A DNA stretch of 13,922 bases from Promethearchaeia archaeon (lineage in GTDB: Archaea > Asgardarchaeota > Lokiarchaeia > Sigyniarchaeales > SOKP01), in the NCBI GenBank assembly GCA_029856445.1, contig JAHQWY010000066.1, forward strand, positions 1-13,922, read 5' to 3'. Numbering within the stretch: the first letter of the stretch is position 1; the number at the start of each line of letters is the position of its first letter. Under the pieces are notes generated by a model that worked only from the letters and a program-made list of their open reading frames with translations, ran no database searches and was not told where the DNA came from. Below are positions 1 to 6,027 of the stretch, one piece after another. Position numbers and translations under genes: made by a program.

Positions 1-325
1 ATATAAGCTTATCTGAGCTTTTACTCTTCTTCTGAATAGATTTTTTTTCTTCTAATAATAGATCAAATAAAGCTTTATATTCCTCTTTTTTTTTTTTTAA
101 TTCCTTAACCTTGTTATTCCAATAATCTCTTCTCTTTTTATATTTCTCCTTAGCCATTTTTAAATTTTCATTAATTTCAGTTTCTATTTCCTGCAGATCG
201 TTAATAAATTCTTTAGTTTTAAGGTTAAGATCGTCTCGTTTTTTTCTTAAATCCTCACTTAAGCTTTGAAGTCCCTTAAAATCTGTATGAGAGTTTTGCG
301 AGTTATTAGGATTATTTCTACTCAT
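1..325 (-). CDS. Coiled-coil protein, N-terminal part (truncated by window edge)
   Basis: An open frame starts at ATG 325 and runs leftward off the window, so only the first 108 residues are visible. After a short polar, Asn/Ser-rich start (about residues 1-15), the rest is almost entirely charged heptad-like sequence rich in Lys, Glu, Leu and Asp, with segments such as LSEDLRKKRDDLN and YWNNKVKELKKKKEEYK. There is no signal peptide or membrane segment, so a long cytoplasmic coiled coil is likely. The pattern resembles the archaeal coiled-coil proteins of COG1340, but low-complexity coils look alike and the family assignment is only a suggestion. A TATA box (361-370) lies about 36 bases upstream of the start, which supports the start and an independent, divergent transcription unit from trmI. 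Function unknown. Confidence 0.75.
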   Translation of the reverse strand, partial: MSRNNPNNSQNSHTDFKGLQSLSEDLRKKRDDLNLKTKEFINDLQEIETEINENLKMAKEKYKKRRDYWNNKVKELKKKKEEYKALFDLLLEEKKSIQKKSKSSDKLI

Positions 326-360
326 AAATTCATACTTTAAAGAGTATTTGTACAAGAGAA

Positions 361-370
361 TTTATTTAAA
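361..370 (-). promoter_or_regulatory. TATA box for the coiled-coil gene
   Basis: On the minus strand this reads TTTAAATAAA. It lies about 36-45 bases upstream of ATG 325, the spacing expected for a short-leader archaeal promoter. Seen directly; the promoter role is inferred. Confidence 0.5.
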
Positions 371-427
371 GAGGTTAATTATGACAATTTTATATGTTTT
401 ATATATTTTTTGTAAATAAAATAATAA

Positions 428-435
428 TTTAAATA
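428..435 (+). promoter_or_regulatory. TATA box for trmI
   Basis: TTTAAATA lies about 63 bases ahead of the trmI ATG. Transcription would start near 455-460 and give a leader of about 40 bases. A second TATA-like stretch (TTTTATATGTTTTATATA, about 389-406) lies further upstream and could be an alternative. Confidence 0.45.
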
Positions 436-497
436 GAGCTATTGGGGAAAAAATTAAAGATTTATTAACATTAGAAATAATAAAAAATATTCCTAAA

Positions 498-1364
498 ATG
501 ACCTCTGAGAAAGTAAAAGAAAACGATTTAGTCTTTTTAATCCTTGATGATAAAAGAAGATGGTTAGTCCAAGTAAAAGGAGGAGGTAGTTTTCACACCC
601 ACAGAGGAATTATTGAATTTGATGAGATTATAGGAAAAAGTTATGGAACAGTAATATTCTCAAAACCATATGAAACACAAGGGTATAAATTTTATGTGTT
701 AAAACCAATGCCCTCTGATTATGTGCTTCATATGACTCGAAAGACTCAAATTATATATCCTGAAGATGCTGGAATGATTTTGCTTTACTCTGGGATTGGA
801 CCGGGCAGCCGGGTCATTGAAGCAGGATGTGGTTCTGGGGCATTAACCTGTATTTTAGGCAATTATGTTCGGCCTAGTGGTCATATATACTCCTATGATA
901 TTCGTGAAAAATCAATCAAAAATGCTAGAAAGAATATAGAAAGAGCTAAGTTGGAAAACATTGTGTCAATAGAGTATGGGAACATTATTACTGATAATTT
1001 AAATTTGAAAGATATTGACTCCGTGGTCTTAGATCTTGCTGAACCATGGCTTGCAATTGAGAAAGCAATGAGTTATCTCAAATTAAGCGGAACAATGGTT
1101 TCTTTTTCCCCCACTATTGAACAAGTAAAAAAAACAACATTCGCAATGAAGGAAAATAATTTTATAGAGATTAGTACATATGAGCTGATTAAAAGGAAAA
1201 TTCAGGTTAAGAAAAATGCCACTCGTCCTGAGTCTAGAATGGTTGGACATAGTGGTTATATAAGTTTTGGTAGGAAAATTGATGATCTAAAAAATCCATA
1301 TCGTGAGAGAAAACCAACGCGTGAAGAATTTTTTGACTTAAAAGATATGCCATTGAGAAGTTAA
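498..1364 (+). CDS. trmI: tRNA (adenine-N1)-methyltransferase TrmI (A58, possibly A57/A58)
   Basis: This 288-residue protein is a SAM-dependent methyltransferase that makes m1A at position 58 in the tRNA T-loop; some archaeal family members also methylate A57. The N-terminal small beta domain (about 1-75) carries the family signature around SFHTHRGIIEFDEIIG. The Rossmann domain has SAM motif I at 106-114 (VIEAGCGSG), an acidic residue after the next strand (YSYDIR, 131-136) and the catalytic-region motif VLDLAEPW at 177-184, with D179 the expected catalytic Asp. The C-terminal signature RPESRMVGHSGY (243-254) is typical of TrmI. Length is normal for archaea. Start is the only sensible ATG; no strong Shine-Dalgarno is visible. 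Its stop overlaps the stop of the convergent gene 1361-1777. The family is a homotetramer acting on tRNA in the cytoplasm. Whether A57 is also modified cannot be read from the sequence. Confidence 0.93.
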   Translation: MTSEKVKENDLVFLILDDKRRWLVQVKGGGSFHTHRGIIEFDEIIGKSYGTVIFSKPYETQGYKFYVLKPMPSDYVLHMTRKTQIIYPEDAGMILLYSGIGPGSRVIEAGCGSGALTCILGNYVRPSGHIYSYDIREKSIKNARKNIERAKLENIVSIEYGNIITDNLNLKDIDSVVLDLAEPWLAIEKAMSYLKLSGTMVSFSPTIEQVKKTTFAMKENNFIEISTYELIKRKIQVKKNATRPESRMVGHSGYISFGRKIDDLKNPYRERKPTREEFFDLKDMPLRS

Positions 1365-1777
1365 AATCCTTTCAATTGAGCTCCAGTCTTAAATTCTTTC
1401 TTTTTCTTATATCGTTCAGTTTTAAAGAAATGTTTCTTCTTTTCTGGAAGGATGTCAAGATATTTTCTTAAAATGTTTTCTACATATTCTCTAGTTGGTT
1501 TATTTCCAATTTTAATCGGATCTGATAAATATTCTAATATTTCTTTATCCTTAGAATCATATGTTAAACCTAAATTTTTTAGTGGAATGTGTACAGAATG
1601 GAGAAACCACCCGGTTTGATTTTCTTCATGCGCAATTATTTTTAATATATTTTCAGTTTCTTTTTTAATTTTAATATTTACAACTTTTTTCCCAGGTTTT
1701 ATTATTATGCTTACGTATTCAGGAATTTGAGACTTAGGGTTGTGAATCTTCTTTAAGAATTCATCTAATTTTTTCAT
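1361..1777 (-). CDS. Unknown small basic protein
   Basis: This is a 138-residue protein that I do not recognise. The middle (about 20-75) looks like alternating beta strands (EYVSIIIKPGKKVVNIKIKK, then ILKIIAHEENQTGWFLHSV). A helical region with LEYLSDPIKIGNKPTREYVE follows, and the C-terminal 25 residues are very rich in Lys, suggesting nucleic-acid contact, but no named motif is present. There is no signal peptide, membrane helix or metal-binding Cys/His set. The ATG start has a weak GGAA five bases upstream and a minus-strand TATA-like TTTATTAATTTTAA near 1803-1816. The gene converges on trmI and shares the bases TTAA (1361-1364), so each gene's stop lies in the other. Its Lys codons place a T-rich tract on the plus strand just after the trmI stop. 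Codon use matches its neighbours, so I think it is real. Confidence 0.7.
   Translation of the reverse strand: MKKLDEFLKKIHNPKSQIPEYVSIIIKPGKKVVNIKIKKETENILKIIAHEENQTGWFLHSVHIPLKNLGLTYDSKDKEILEYLSDPIKIGNKPTREYVENILRKYLDILPEKKKHFFKTERYKKKKEFKTGAQLKGF
1394..1409 (+). terminator. Probable T-tract terminator for trmI inside the opposing gene
   Basis: The plus strand reads TTCTTTCTTTTTCTT about 30 bases after the trmI stop. Archaeal RNA polymerase stops on such U-rich transcripts without needing a hairpin. The tract lies within the 3' coding end of the minus-strand gene, where it encodes part of its Lys-rich tail. Termination is inferred. Confidence 0.4.
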
Positions 1778-1852
1778 CAGTATTCCATAAATTTGAAAGT
1801 GGTTAAAATTAATAAATTAAAATTCATAAAAAATTTTATTATTAAATGGATC

Positions 1853-1862
1853 TATATTTAAA
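1853..1862 (+). promoter_or_regulatory. TATA box candidate for the pseudo-GTPase/yjbQ operon
   Basis: TATATTTAAA lies 26 bases ahead of the TTG start at 1888. If used, the transcript would start very close to the Shine-Dalgarno at 1875-1880. The alternative AT-rich stretch around 1831-1846 would leave a longer leader. Only the general location of the promoter is secure. Confidence 0.35.
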
Positions 1863-1874
1863 TCTATAATATTT

Positions 1875-1880
1875 AGAGGA
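1875..1880 (+). promoter_or_regulatory. Shine-Dalgarno that fixes the TTG start at 1888
   Basis: The bases AGAGGA sit seven bases before TTG 1888. This is one of the clearest Shine-Dalgarno sites in the window. It matters because there is no in-frame ATG nearby: the ATG at 1898 is out of frame. It supports TTG as the true start of the pseudo-GTPase. Confidence 0.6.
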
Positions 1881-1887
1881 AGTAAAG

Positions 1888-2937
1888 TTGAACTCATATG
1901 AAACTTTAGAAACGCTCCAGTTTTATTACAAGAAAAAAATCGTTATTTTAGGTGGTTTAGAACAAACCAAAAACAAGTTTCAAGAAAGTTTGAGCTCAAA
2001 TTGCCTTCCTATACAGAATAAAGAAAATATTGGTGTAAATATTAGTAAAATAGATTATTTTTACAAACCAAAACAAAAATTTGAATATTTACTATGGAAT
2101 ATAGATTGTGGTCAACGTAGGGCATTCTTACGTACAGTTTTTTATTCTGGAGCTGATGCTATAATAATCTTTATATCTGAATCTAAAATTGATCAATTTA
2201 GACAATATTTTAATGAACTTCAATCAAAAATACCAGACATACCCCTTCTATTTTGTATCATTCTTGAAAAACATTCTAGGGAAAAGACATTAAACTATCT
2301 CATTATAAATGAAGAAATTAACTTAATCATTGAAGAAAATAATTTTAAAATGAAAGAAATTTCAGATCCTGATGAAATACTCAAACAAATTTCTAAGTTT
2401 TTAAAAAAAAAAGCAAAAATGAAAGAAATAGAGAATAAATTCATTATTAACTTTATAACACATACTTCTCTATTCGGTCATAAAGAGATTAGAGACGAGT
2501 GTGATGAATATTATGAACCGGAGACTCAGACATTAAAAATCAATCAAATCGTTAATACTAATTTATTAAGTAAATACCTTCATAAATTAGATTTAGAAAT
2601 CGATTTTGATTATCTTAATTGGGTTAAAATAGAGAATAAACATTTTGGTTGGTTCTCCATTTACTTGAAAAATGGAAATGCATATTATTTTCCTAAAATT
2701 TGCGAGAAATGTAAAGATAAAAATTGTCCTAAGTTTAAGAAATCCCCCTATTATATATGTATCGAGGTAGGAGATTCAAATGGCTGGACTAATATTAAAG
2801 GATTCAATCAAAGCGAACTCCTGATTTTGACTAAAGTTTTTGCTCTAAAAGAAGGGGACGAAACAAACTTACCAAAATCAATAATAAAACAAATTAAAAA
2901 TATAAACTCTTGTGAATATAAAAAGAAATTAAAATGA
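1888..2937 (+). CDS. Degenerate Ras-like GTPase domain fused to an unknown Cys-containing C-terminal domain
   Basis: This 349-residue protein starts at TTG with a good Shine-Dalgarno. Residues 17-175 follow the small-GTPase fold closely: strand KKIVILGG, a P-loop position reading GGLEQTKNK (22-30), switch-I-like NIGVNIS (48-53) as in Rab TIGV, and YLLWNIDCGQRRAF (67-80) matching Rab WDTAGQERF, followed by YSGADAIIIF. The nucleotide residues are eroded. The P-loop GK[S/T] is TKN, the G3 Asp is probably lost and there is no NKxD (the position reads LEKH). It is therefore likely a pseudo-GTPase that binds nucleotide poorly or not at all. Residues 180-349 match no domain I know. They contain CEKCKDKNC (272-280) with a fourth Cys at 291, a possible zinc site, and aromatic-rich segments (FGWFSIYL, AYYFPK). 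The gene overlaps yjbQ by ATGA, so the two are translationally coupled. The Ras-like fold is inferred from motif order; function unknown. Confidence 0.75.
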   Translation: MNSYETLETLQFYYKKKIVILGGLEQTKNKFQESLSSNCLPIQNKENIGVNISKIDYFYKPKQKFEYLLWNIDCGQRRAFLRTVFYSGADAIIIFISESKIDQFRQYFNELQSKIPDIPLLFCIILEKHSREKTLNYLIINEEINLIIEENNFKMKEISDPDEILKQISKFLKKKAKMKEIENKFIINFITHTSLFGHKEIRDECDEYYEPETQTLKINQIVNTNLLSKYLHKLDLEIDFDYLNWVKIENKHFGWFSIYLKNGNAYYFPKICEKCKDKNCPKFKKSPYYICIEVGDSNGWTNIKGFNQSELLILTKVFALKEGDETNLPKSIIKQIKNINSCEYKKKLK

Positions 2938-3356
2938 CCGTAAATTTCCAAACATTCACTTTAAAATCTAAAGCTTATTGTGATGTTATTAACATCACGC
3001 ATCAAGTTCAAAATTCTATTAAAAGTAGCGGATTTAAAAACGGGATAGTAAATGTACATATACCTGGTTCAACAGGTGCAATATCCACTACTGAGTATGA
3101 ACCGGGTTTAGTAGATCATGATATCAAAGATATATTAGAAAAATTAATCCCTTATGAAAAAAACTATGTTCACCATAAAACATGGCACGATTACAATGGA
3201 GCAGGGCATTTGAGAAGTTTTCTAATTAAAACTTCACAAAGCTTTCCATTTAAAAACCAAAAATTAATCTTAGGAACTTGGCAACAAATAATTTTCATCG
3301 AATGTGACGAAAAACCTCGCTCAAGAACAATTTATTGTACAATTATTGGTGAGTAA
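2934..3356 (+). CDS. yjbQ: YjbQ/UPF0047 family protein (COG0432)
   Basis: This 140-residue protein is full length for the YjbQ family, compact trimeric beta proteins of uncertain physiological role; some members show weak thiamin-phosphate-synthase activity. Family signatures are clear: HIPGSTGA (42-49), TTEYEPGL (52-59), HHKTWHDYNGAGHLR (80-94) and the near-invariant LGTWQQI (113-119), ending with RSRTIYCTIIGE. It belongs to the PGST/EYEPGL subgroup. Where relatives often have GHSH before the conserved Arg, this one has GAGH (89-92), so one of the clustered His residues is Ala; E. coli YjbQ also has Ala there, so activity is not excluded. The start ATG overlaps the previous stop (ATGA), which indicates expression with the pseudo-GTPase. 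A TTTTTTT/AAAAAAAA tract follows it. The family call is firm, the function is not. Confidence 0.9.
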   Translation: MTVNFQTFTLKSKAYCDVINITHQVQNSIKSSGFKNGIVNVHIPGSTGAISTTEYEPGLVDHDIKDILEKLIPYEKNYVHHKTWHDYNGAGHLRSFLIKTSQSFPFKNQKLILGTWQQIIFIECDEKPRSRTIYCTIIGE

Positions 3357-3366
3357 AATCCTTCTA

Positions 3367-3381
3367 TTTTTTTAAAAAAAA
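3367..3381. terminator. Bidirectional T7/A8 terminator between convergent genes
   Basis: The bases TTTTTTTAAAAAAAA lie between yjbQ (ends 3356, +) and the small gene ending at 3395 (-). The T7 can end the plus transcript and the A8 (T8 on the other strand) the minus transcript. It is self-complementary but too AT-only to need folding. Confidence 0.55.
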
Positions 3382-3394
3382 TAACAAAGAAAAT

Positions 3395-3637
3395 TTATTT
3401 TTTAGATTGTTTTATTAAATCTTCTAATTCTTCAATAATAATCTGATATTTATCTCTAAGATGTATTTTCTCGAATTTATCTCTAAGATTCATGACAGAA
3501 TTATCAAATAGTTTCAATTGTTCCGCAAATACCGGAATTTTCTTATATGCTTCTTCAGATTTTTCTAGAATACTTATCTGATATTCTAAATTTTCTAAAA
3601 AATTATTCTCAACTTCAGGCAATAATATCATCCCCAT
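3395..3637 (-). CDS. Small helical/coiled-coil protein, unknown
   Basis: This 80-residue protein starts with MGMILLPEVENNFLENLEYQ and is otherwise predicted helical, with repeated hydrophobic spacing (LEYQISILEKSEEAYKKI, then FEKIHLRDKYQIIIEELEDL) that suggests a short helical hairpin or coiled coil. It has no catalytic motif, Cys/His set or membrane segment. Two starts are possible, ATG 3637 and ATG 3631; the longer is shown. A good minus-strand TATA element (3675-3690) lies 40-50 bases upstream and a T8 tract follows the stop, so it has its own transcription signals, the main reason to accept so short a gene. It lies between yjbQ and the Rag-like GTPase, and a role as a GTPase partner is only a guess from position. 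It could still be a spurious frame. Confidence 0.55.
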   Translation of the reverse strand: MGMILLPEVENNFLENLEYQISILEKSEEAYKKIPVFAEQLKLFDNSVMNLRDKFEKIHLRDKYQIIIEELEDLIKQSKK

Positions 3638-3674
3638 TAAATATCTAGTTCATTTAGTAAAATTACACTAATCG

Positions 3675-3690
3675 CTATAAAAAATATAAA
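3675..3690 (-). promoter_or_regulatory. TATA element for the 80-residue protein gene
   Basis: The minus strand reads TTTATATTTTTTATAG here. Two overlapping TATA matches (3681-3690 and 3675-3682) lie 38-53 bases before ATG 3637. Transcription would start near 3654-3660. Confidence 0.5.
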
Positions 3691-3761
3691 TATCATTTAT
3701 ATGTCATCTTTGTTGCACTAAAACCATTAATTTTTAAAGAGATTCTCTTAGAAAGAAGAAA

Positions 3762-3770
3762 TTATAAATA
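3762..3770 (+). promoter_or_regulatory. Distal TATA-like element upstream of the Rag-like GTPase
   Basis: TTATAAATA is followed by GGAGTAAT, but no open frame of useful length follows it before the Rag-like gene. It could be a distal promoter giving a leader of about 125 bases. The gap 3638-3909 also contains the 13-bp perfect palindrome AAGAGATTCTCTT (3737-3749) and no RNA gene that I can recognise. Confidence 0.25.
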
Positions 3771-3861
3771 TAGGAGTAATATTTGCATTATATCTCAATA
3801 TTATAGCAAGCAATATACTATTGTATAGGAATTTGAAACAAAAAACCTACATTCCAAGAAG

Positions 3862-3870
3862 TTTAAATTA
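3862..3870 (+). promoter_or_regulatory. Proximal TATA box for the Rag-like GTPase
   Basis: TTTAAATTA lies 52-60 bases ahead of ATG 3922, giving a predicted leader of about 25 bases. A TTTAGA/TCTAAA inverted pair (3872-3877 and 3894-3899) lies just downstream, around the expected transcription start. Its role is unknown. Confidence 0.45.
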
Positions 3871-3921
3871 GTTTAGAATATTATCTTATTAAATCTAAAA
3901 ATCGTAAACGTGTTAAAATTA

Positions 3922-4848
3922 ATGGAAACTCTTTTAAAAGTTATTATTAGCGGGCTTGACAACGCAGGTAAAACATCAATCTTGACTGCTTTAGATAAAA
4001 AATATGATTTTCAAAAAGATATTGTTCAATTGAAGCCAACCATTAGGGTTGAGTATCATAAGATGAATTTTTTGAGGAATAATACCATATTCTGGGATAT
4101 GGGTGGTCAAAATCAGTACCGAGAAATCTATATAAACTATCAGGATGTTTATTTTGATTCTACTGATTTACTCATCTATGTGATTGATATCCAAGACCCT
4201 GAAAGGTTTGAGAACTCACTTGAGTATTTAGACGCAATTTTAACTTTTTTTTCAGAAAGTGAAATGGATGTACCATTAATAATAACTTTTCATAAGTATG
4301 ATCCCGATTTGAGAGGAAATGAAGAGATTTTACAATATATTGATGAATTAAGAACAAAAATATTAGATAAATATTCTAATTTTAAAATCCTTTTTCAACA
4401 GACTTCTATTTATGATATCATTTCTATTGTGCAATTAGTATCATATGGACTTTCTGTTTTTGATGATAAATTTTTTGAACTCTCTGAATTATTAGAGAAA
4501 TATATAGACGTTTTCAAGAGTCAGGCCCTTCTTGTATTTGACAGAAATGGTATCATAATTTCTGAATATTACAGTGATATAGATCCCGATGTTTATCTTG
4601 AATTATTAGAATCAATCAAAGAACATCTATTCTTGCTTAAAAGGATGGAAGAGGAATCGACATATGAATACGATCATGATATTTCCTCATTTGAGCACTC
4701 GCTTTTCTCCTATTTACATAGATTGAAATTAGGATCAGAATTATTTTTTATTTCTGCCGCAACAAAACAGAGCCAAAAAGACGATTTATTATCGAATTTT
4801 CCAGAATTTCTTGAAGATTTAATACAGATTTTAAAAGAATTAGTTTAA
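3922..4848 (+). CDS. Rag/Gtr-like small GTPase with C-terminal roadblock-like domain
   Basis: This 308-residue protein is counted from ATG 3922; GTG 3910, four codons upstream in frame, is an alternative and neither has a Shine-Dalgarno. The GTPase domain (about 5-180) has an intact G1 GLDNAGKTS (11-19, Arf-like), the G2 Thr in KPTIRVEY (T40), and G3 WDMGGQ (58-63) with catalytic-position Gln. G4 reads HKYD (124-127) instead of NKxD, and G5 is TSIYD (161-165). HKxD and TSIxD are hallmarks of eukaryotic RagA/Gtr1 (HKMD, TSIWD). LLIYVIDIQDPE also matches the Rag strand LIYVFDVES. Residues about 185-308 (ELLEKYIDVFKSQALLVFDR, then a beta-helix pattern) align in order with the roadblock/longin-type C-terminal domain of Rag proteins. 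It is presumably a GTP switch that dimerises through the roadblock domain, in the cytoplasm or at membranes. No lipid-anchor motif is seen. It converges on trpS with a 9-base gap. The family call rests on motif comparison; the partner and the signal are unknown. Confidence 0.85.
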   Translation: METLLKVIISGLDNAGKTSILTALDKKYDFQKDIVQLKPTIRVEYHKMNFLRNNTIFWDMGGQNQYREIYINYQDVYFDSTDLLIYVIDIQDPERFENSLEYLDAILTFFSESEMDVPLIITFHKYDPDLRGNEEILQYIDELRTKILDKYSNFKILFQQTSIYDIISIVQLVSYGLSVFDDKFFELSELLEKYIDVFKSQALLVFDRNGIIISEYYSDIDPDVYLELLESIKEHLFLLKRMEEESTYEYDHDISSFEHSLFSYLHRLKLGSELFFISAATKQSQKDDLLSNFPEFLEDLIQILKELV

Positions 4849-4857
4849 CAGAATAAT

Positions 4858-5958
4858 TTAATCTATTTTTAACAAGTTTTTTGCTTTATCAATTAATTTT
4901 TCCTTTTTCTTACGATGATTTTCAATAAATTTTAAAACTTTCTCAACGCATTCTTTTTTATGATCTCCACACATTAATTCTCCTTTAACACACATTTCAA
5001 AATCATCCGCCAATTTTTCATCATCTTCTTCAAAATGATACATCAGAATTTTGTAGATCATGCACTTTTGAGGTTCTCCCCCTAACTCACGCTGCTCTTT
5101 CAGGTTCCGTCTCCCACCAGTTAAAGCTCCCTTAACTTTTCTTTCAATTGATTCAATAGGTTCATTAAACGTAAAATAACTATTAGGATTTCTCTTAGCC
5201 ATTTTTTCTGATCCATCTATACCAGATAACAAATAATGATACGTTGACCCTGGTAAGAAAAATTTCTTGTAATTTCTGCGGGTTAAATCCCTGGTAAGAC
5301 GTATATGAGGATCCTGATCAATGCCTACTGGTACAACAGTTGGCTGCAAACCGTCCAATATTTGTGGTAATACTATATCCCCTACTTGAACTAATGAAGA
5401 AATATATAGACCAAATGTTCGTTCCCCATAAATAGCATTTAACATATTCTGGGTGACTAATCTACTTACCTTAAAGCAAACATCTTTTACAATCGGTTCT
5501 TTAGATTGTCGCCAAATATACGCTTTATCTGGGGAAGGATCTAAACCTAAAGCTAATATATCAGCAATATTATCGACAGCTGCTTCCTCAGCTTCGTCCC
5601 AAGGAATCCCGTTATCGTTCCAGCTTTCGATGTCTGCGATGGCATAATATGCTTTTCCTCCCATTTTCTGAAATTCTACGATTTCTAAGGCCGTTGTCAA
5701 TGTTCCTAAATGGAACGGTCCAGATGGTTTAATTCCACTCATAACAGCCCAGGGTTGACTTTTTTCGATGGCTTTAAAAATAAGATTTAAATCACGATGA
5801 CCAAATATGATTTTCCTTCTAATAAATCGATTTTTAAGCATTTTTTGCCTTAGTGATTCGGTTATTTCCTCAATCCCAAACTCTTGAATAAGTCTAGCAT
5901 AATCTTCCTCTTCGAGAGCTGAGGCTCCCCATGGATCAATTCTAAAATCGTCTGACAT
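4858..5958 (-). CDS. trpS: Tryptophanyl-tRNA synthetase, archaeal/eukaryotic type
   Basis: This class I aminoacyl-tRNA synthetase of 366 residues charges tRNA-Trp with tryptophan. I start it at ATG 5958 rather than the in-frame TTG 5970 because GGAG (5965-5968) sits seven bases before this ATG. The N-terminal DPWGASALEEEDYARLIQEF (8-27) is the signature of archaeal and eukaryotic TrpRS. The ATP-binding HIGH motif is HLGT (83-86) in SGIKPSGPFHLGT. The tRNA/Trp-site region PVGIDQDPHIRLTRD (210-224) is well conserved. The KMSKS loop reads KMAKR (252-256), which lacks the usual Ser residues. The anticodon-binding C-terminal helical domain ends in a Lys-rich tail. It diverges from hisI over about 70 bases and converges with the Rag-like GTPase gene. 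No other trpS is visible here, so it is probably the housekeeping enzyme. Confidence 0.96.
   Translation of the reverse strand: MSDDFRIDPWGASALEEEDYARLIQEFGIEEITESLRQKMLKNRFIRRKIIFGHRDLNLIFKAIEKSQPWAVMSGIKPSGPFHLGTLTTALEIVEFQKMGGKAYYAIADIESWNDNGIPWDEAEEAAVDNIADILALGLDPSPDKAYIWRQSKEPIVKDVCFKVSRLVTQNMLNAIYGERTFGLYISSLVQVGDIVLPQILDGLQPTVVPVGIDQDPHIRLTRDLTRRNYKKFFLPGSTYHYLLSGIDGSEKMAKRNPNSYFTFNEPIESIERKVKGALTGGRRNLKEQRELGGEPQKCMIYKILMYHFEEDDEKLADDFEMCVKGELMCGDHKKECVEKVLKFIENHRKKKEKLIDKAKNLLKID
4866..4911 (+). terminator. T-rich tracts ending the Rag-like GTPase transcript, inside trpS
   Basis: Several plus-strand T runs (T5 at 4866, T6 at 4877-4882, then TTTTTCCTTTTTCTT) begin 18 bases after the GTPase stop. 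All lie in the 3' coding end of trpS, where they correspond to Lys codons of its basic tail. Confidence 0.4.
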
Positions 5959-5964
5959 GTTTTT

Positions 5965-5968
5965 CTCC
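5965..5968 (-). promoter_or_regulatory. Shine-Dalgarno deciding the trpS start
   Basis: The minus strand reads GGAGAAAAACATG. The spacing of seven bases points to ATG 5958 as the start rather than TTG 5970, which overlaps this site. Confidence 0.6.
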
Positions 5969-5986
5969 AATTGTTTTTAGTTTGAT

Positions 5987-6006
5987 ATTAATAAATTATT
6001 AATAAA
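5987..6006. promoter_or_regulatory. Shared bidirectional promoter region between trpS and hisI
   Basis: The stretch ATTAATAAATTATTAATAAA is nearly symmetrical and gives TATA-like matches on both strands. On the minus strand, TTTATTAATA (5997-6006) would start trpS transcription near 5976. On the plus strand, the same region sits about 25-40 bases ahead of the hisI ATG. Only about 70 bases separate the two start codons, so both promoters must lie here. Confidence 0.45.
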
Positions 6007-6027
6007 GCATAATAAATTTTGATAACT

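Noticed and set aside
3638..3909. tRNA or small RNA gene in the gap before the Rag-like GTPase
   Set aside because: I found no cloverleaf, no T-loop GTTCRANNC-type box and no GC-rich stem. Only AT-rich promoter-like sequence and a short palindrome are visible.
5453..5647. Open frame of 64 codons on the plus strand inside trpS
   Set aside because: It lies fully antisense to well-conserved TrpRS sequence and its product has no recognisable feature.
5959..5970. TTG 5970 as the trpS start, adding four residues
   Set aside because: The Shine-Dalgarno GGAG overlaps this codon and is correctly spaced for ATG 5958.
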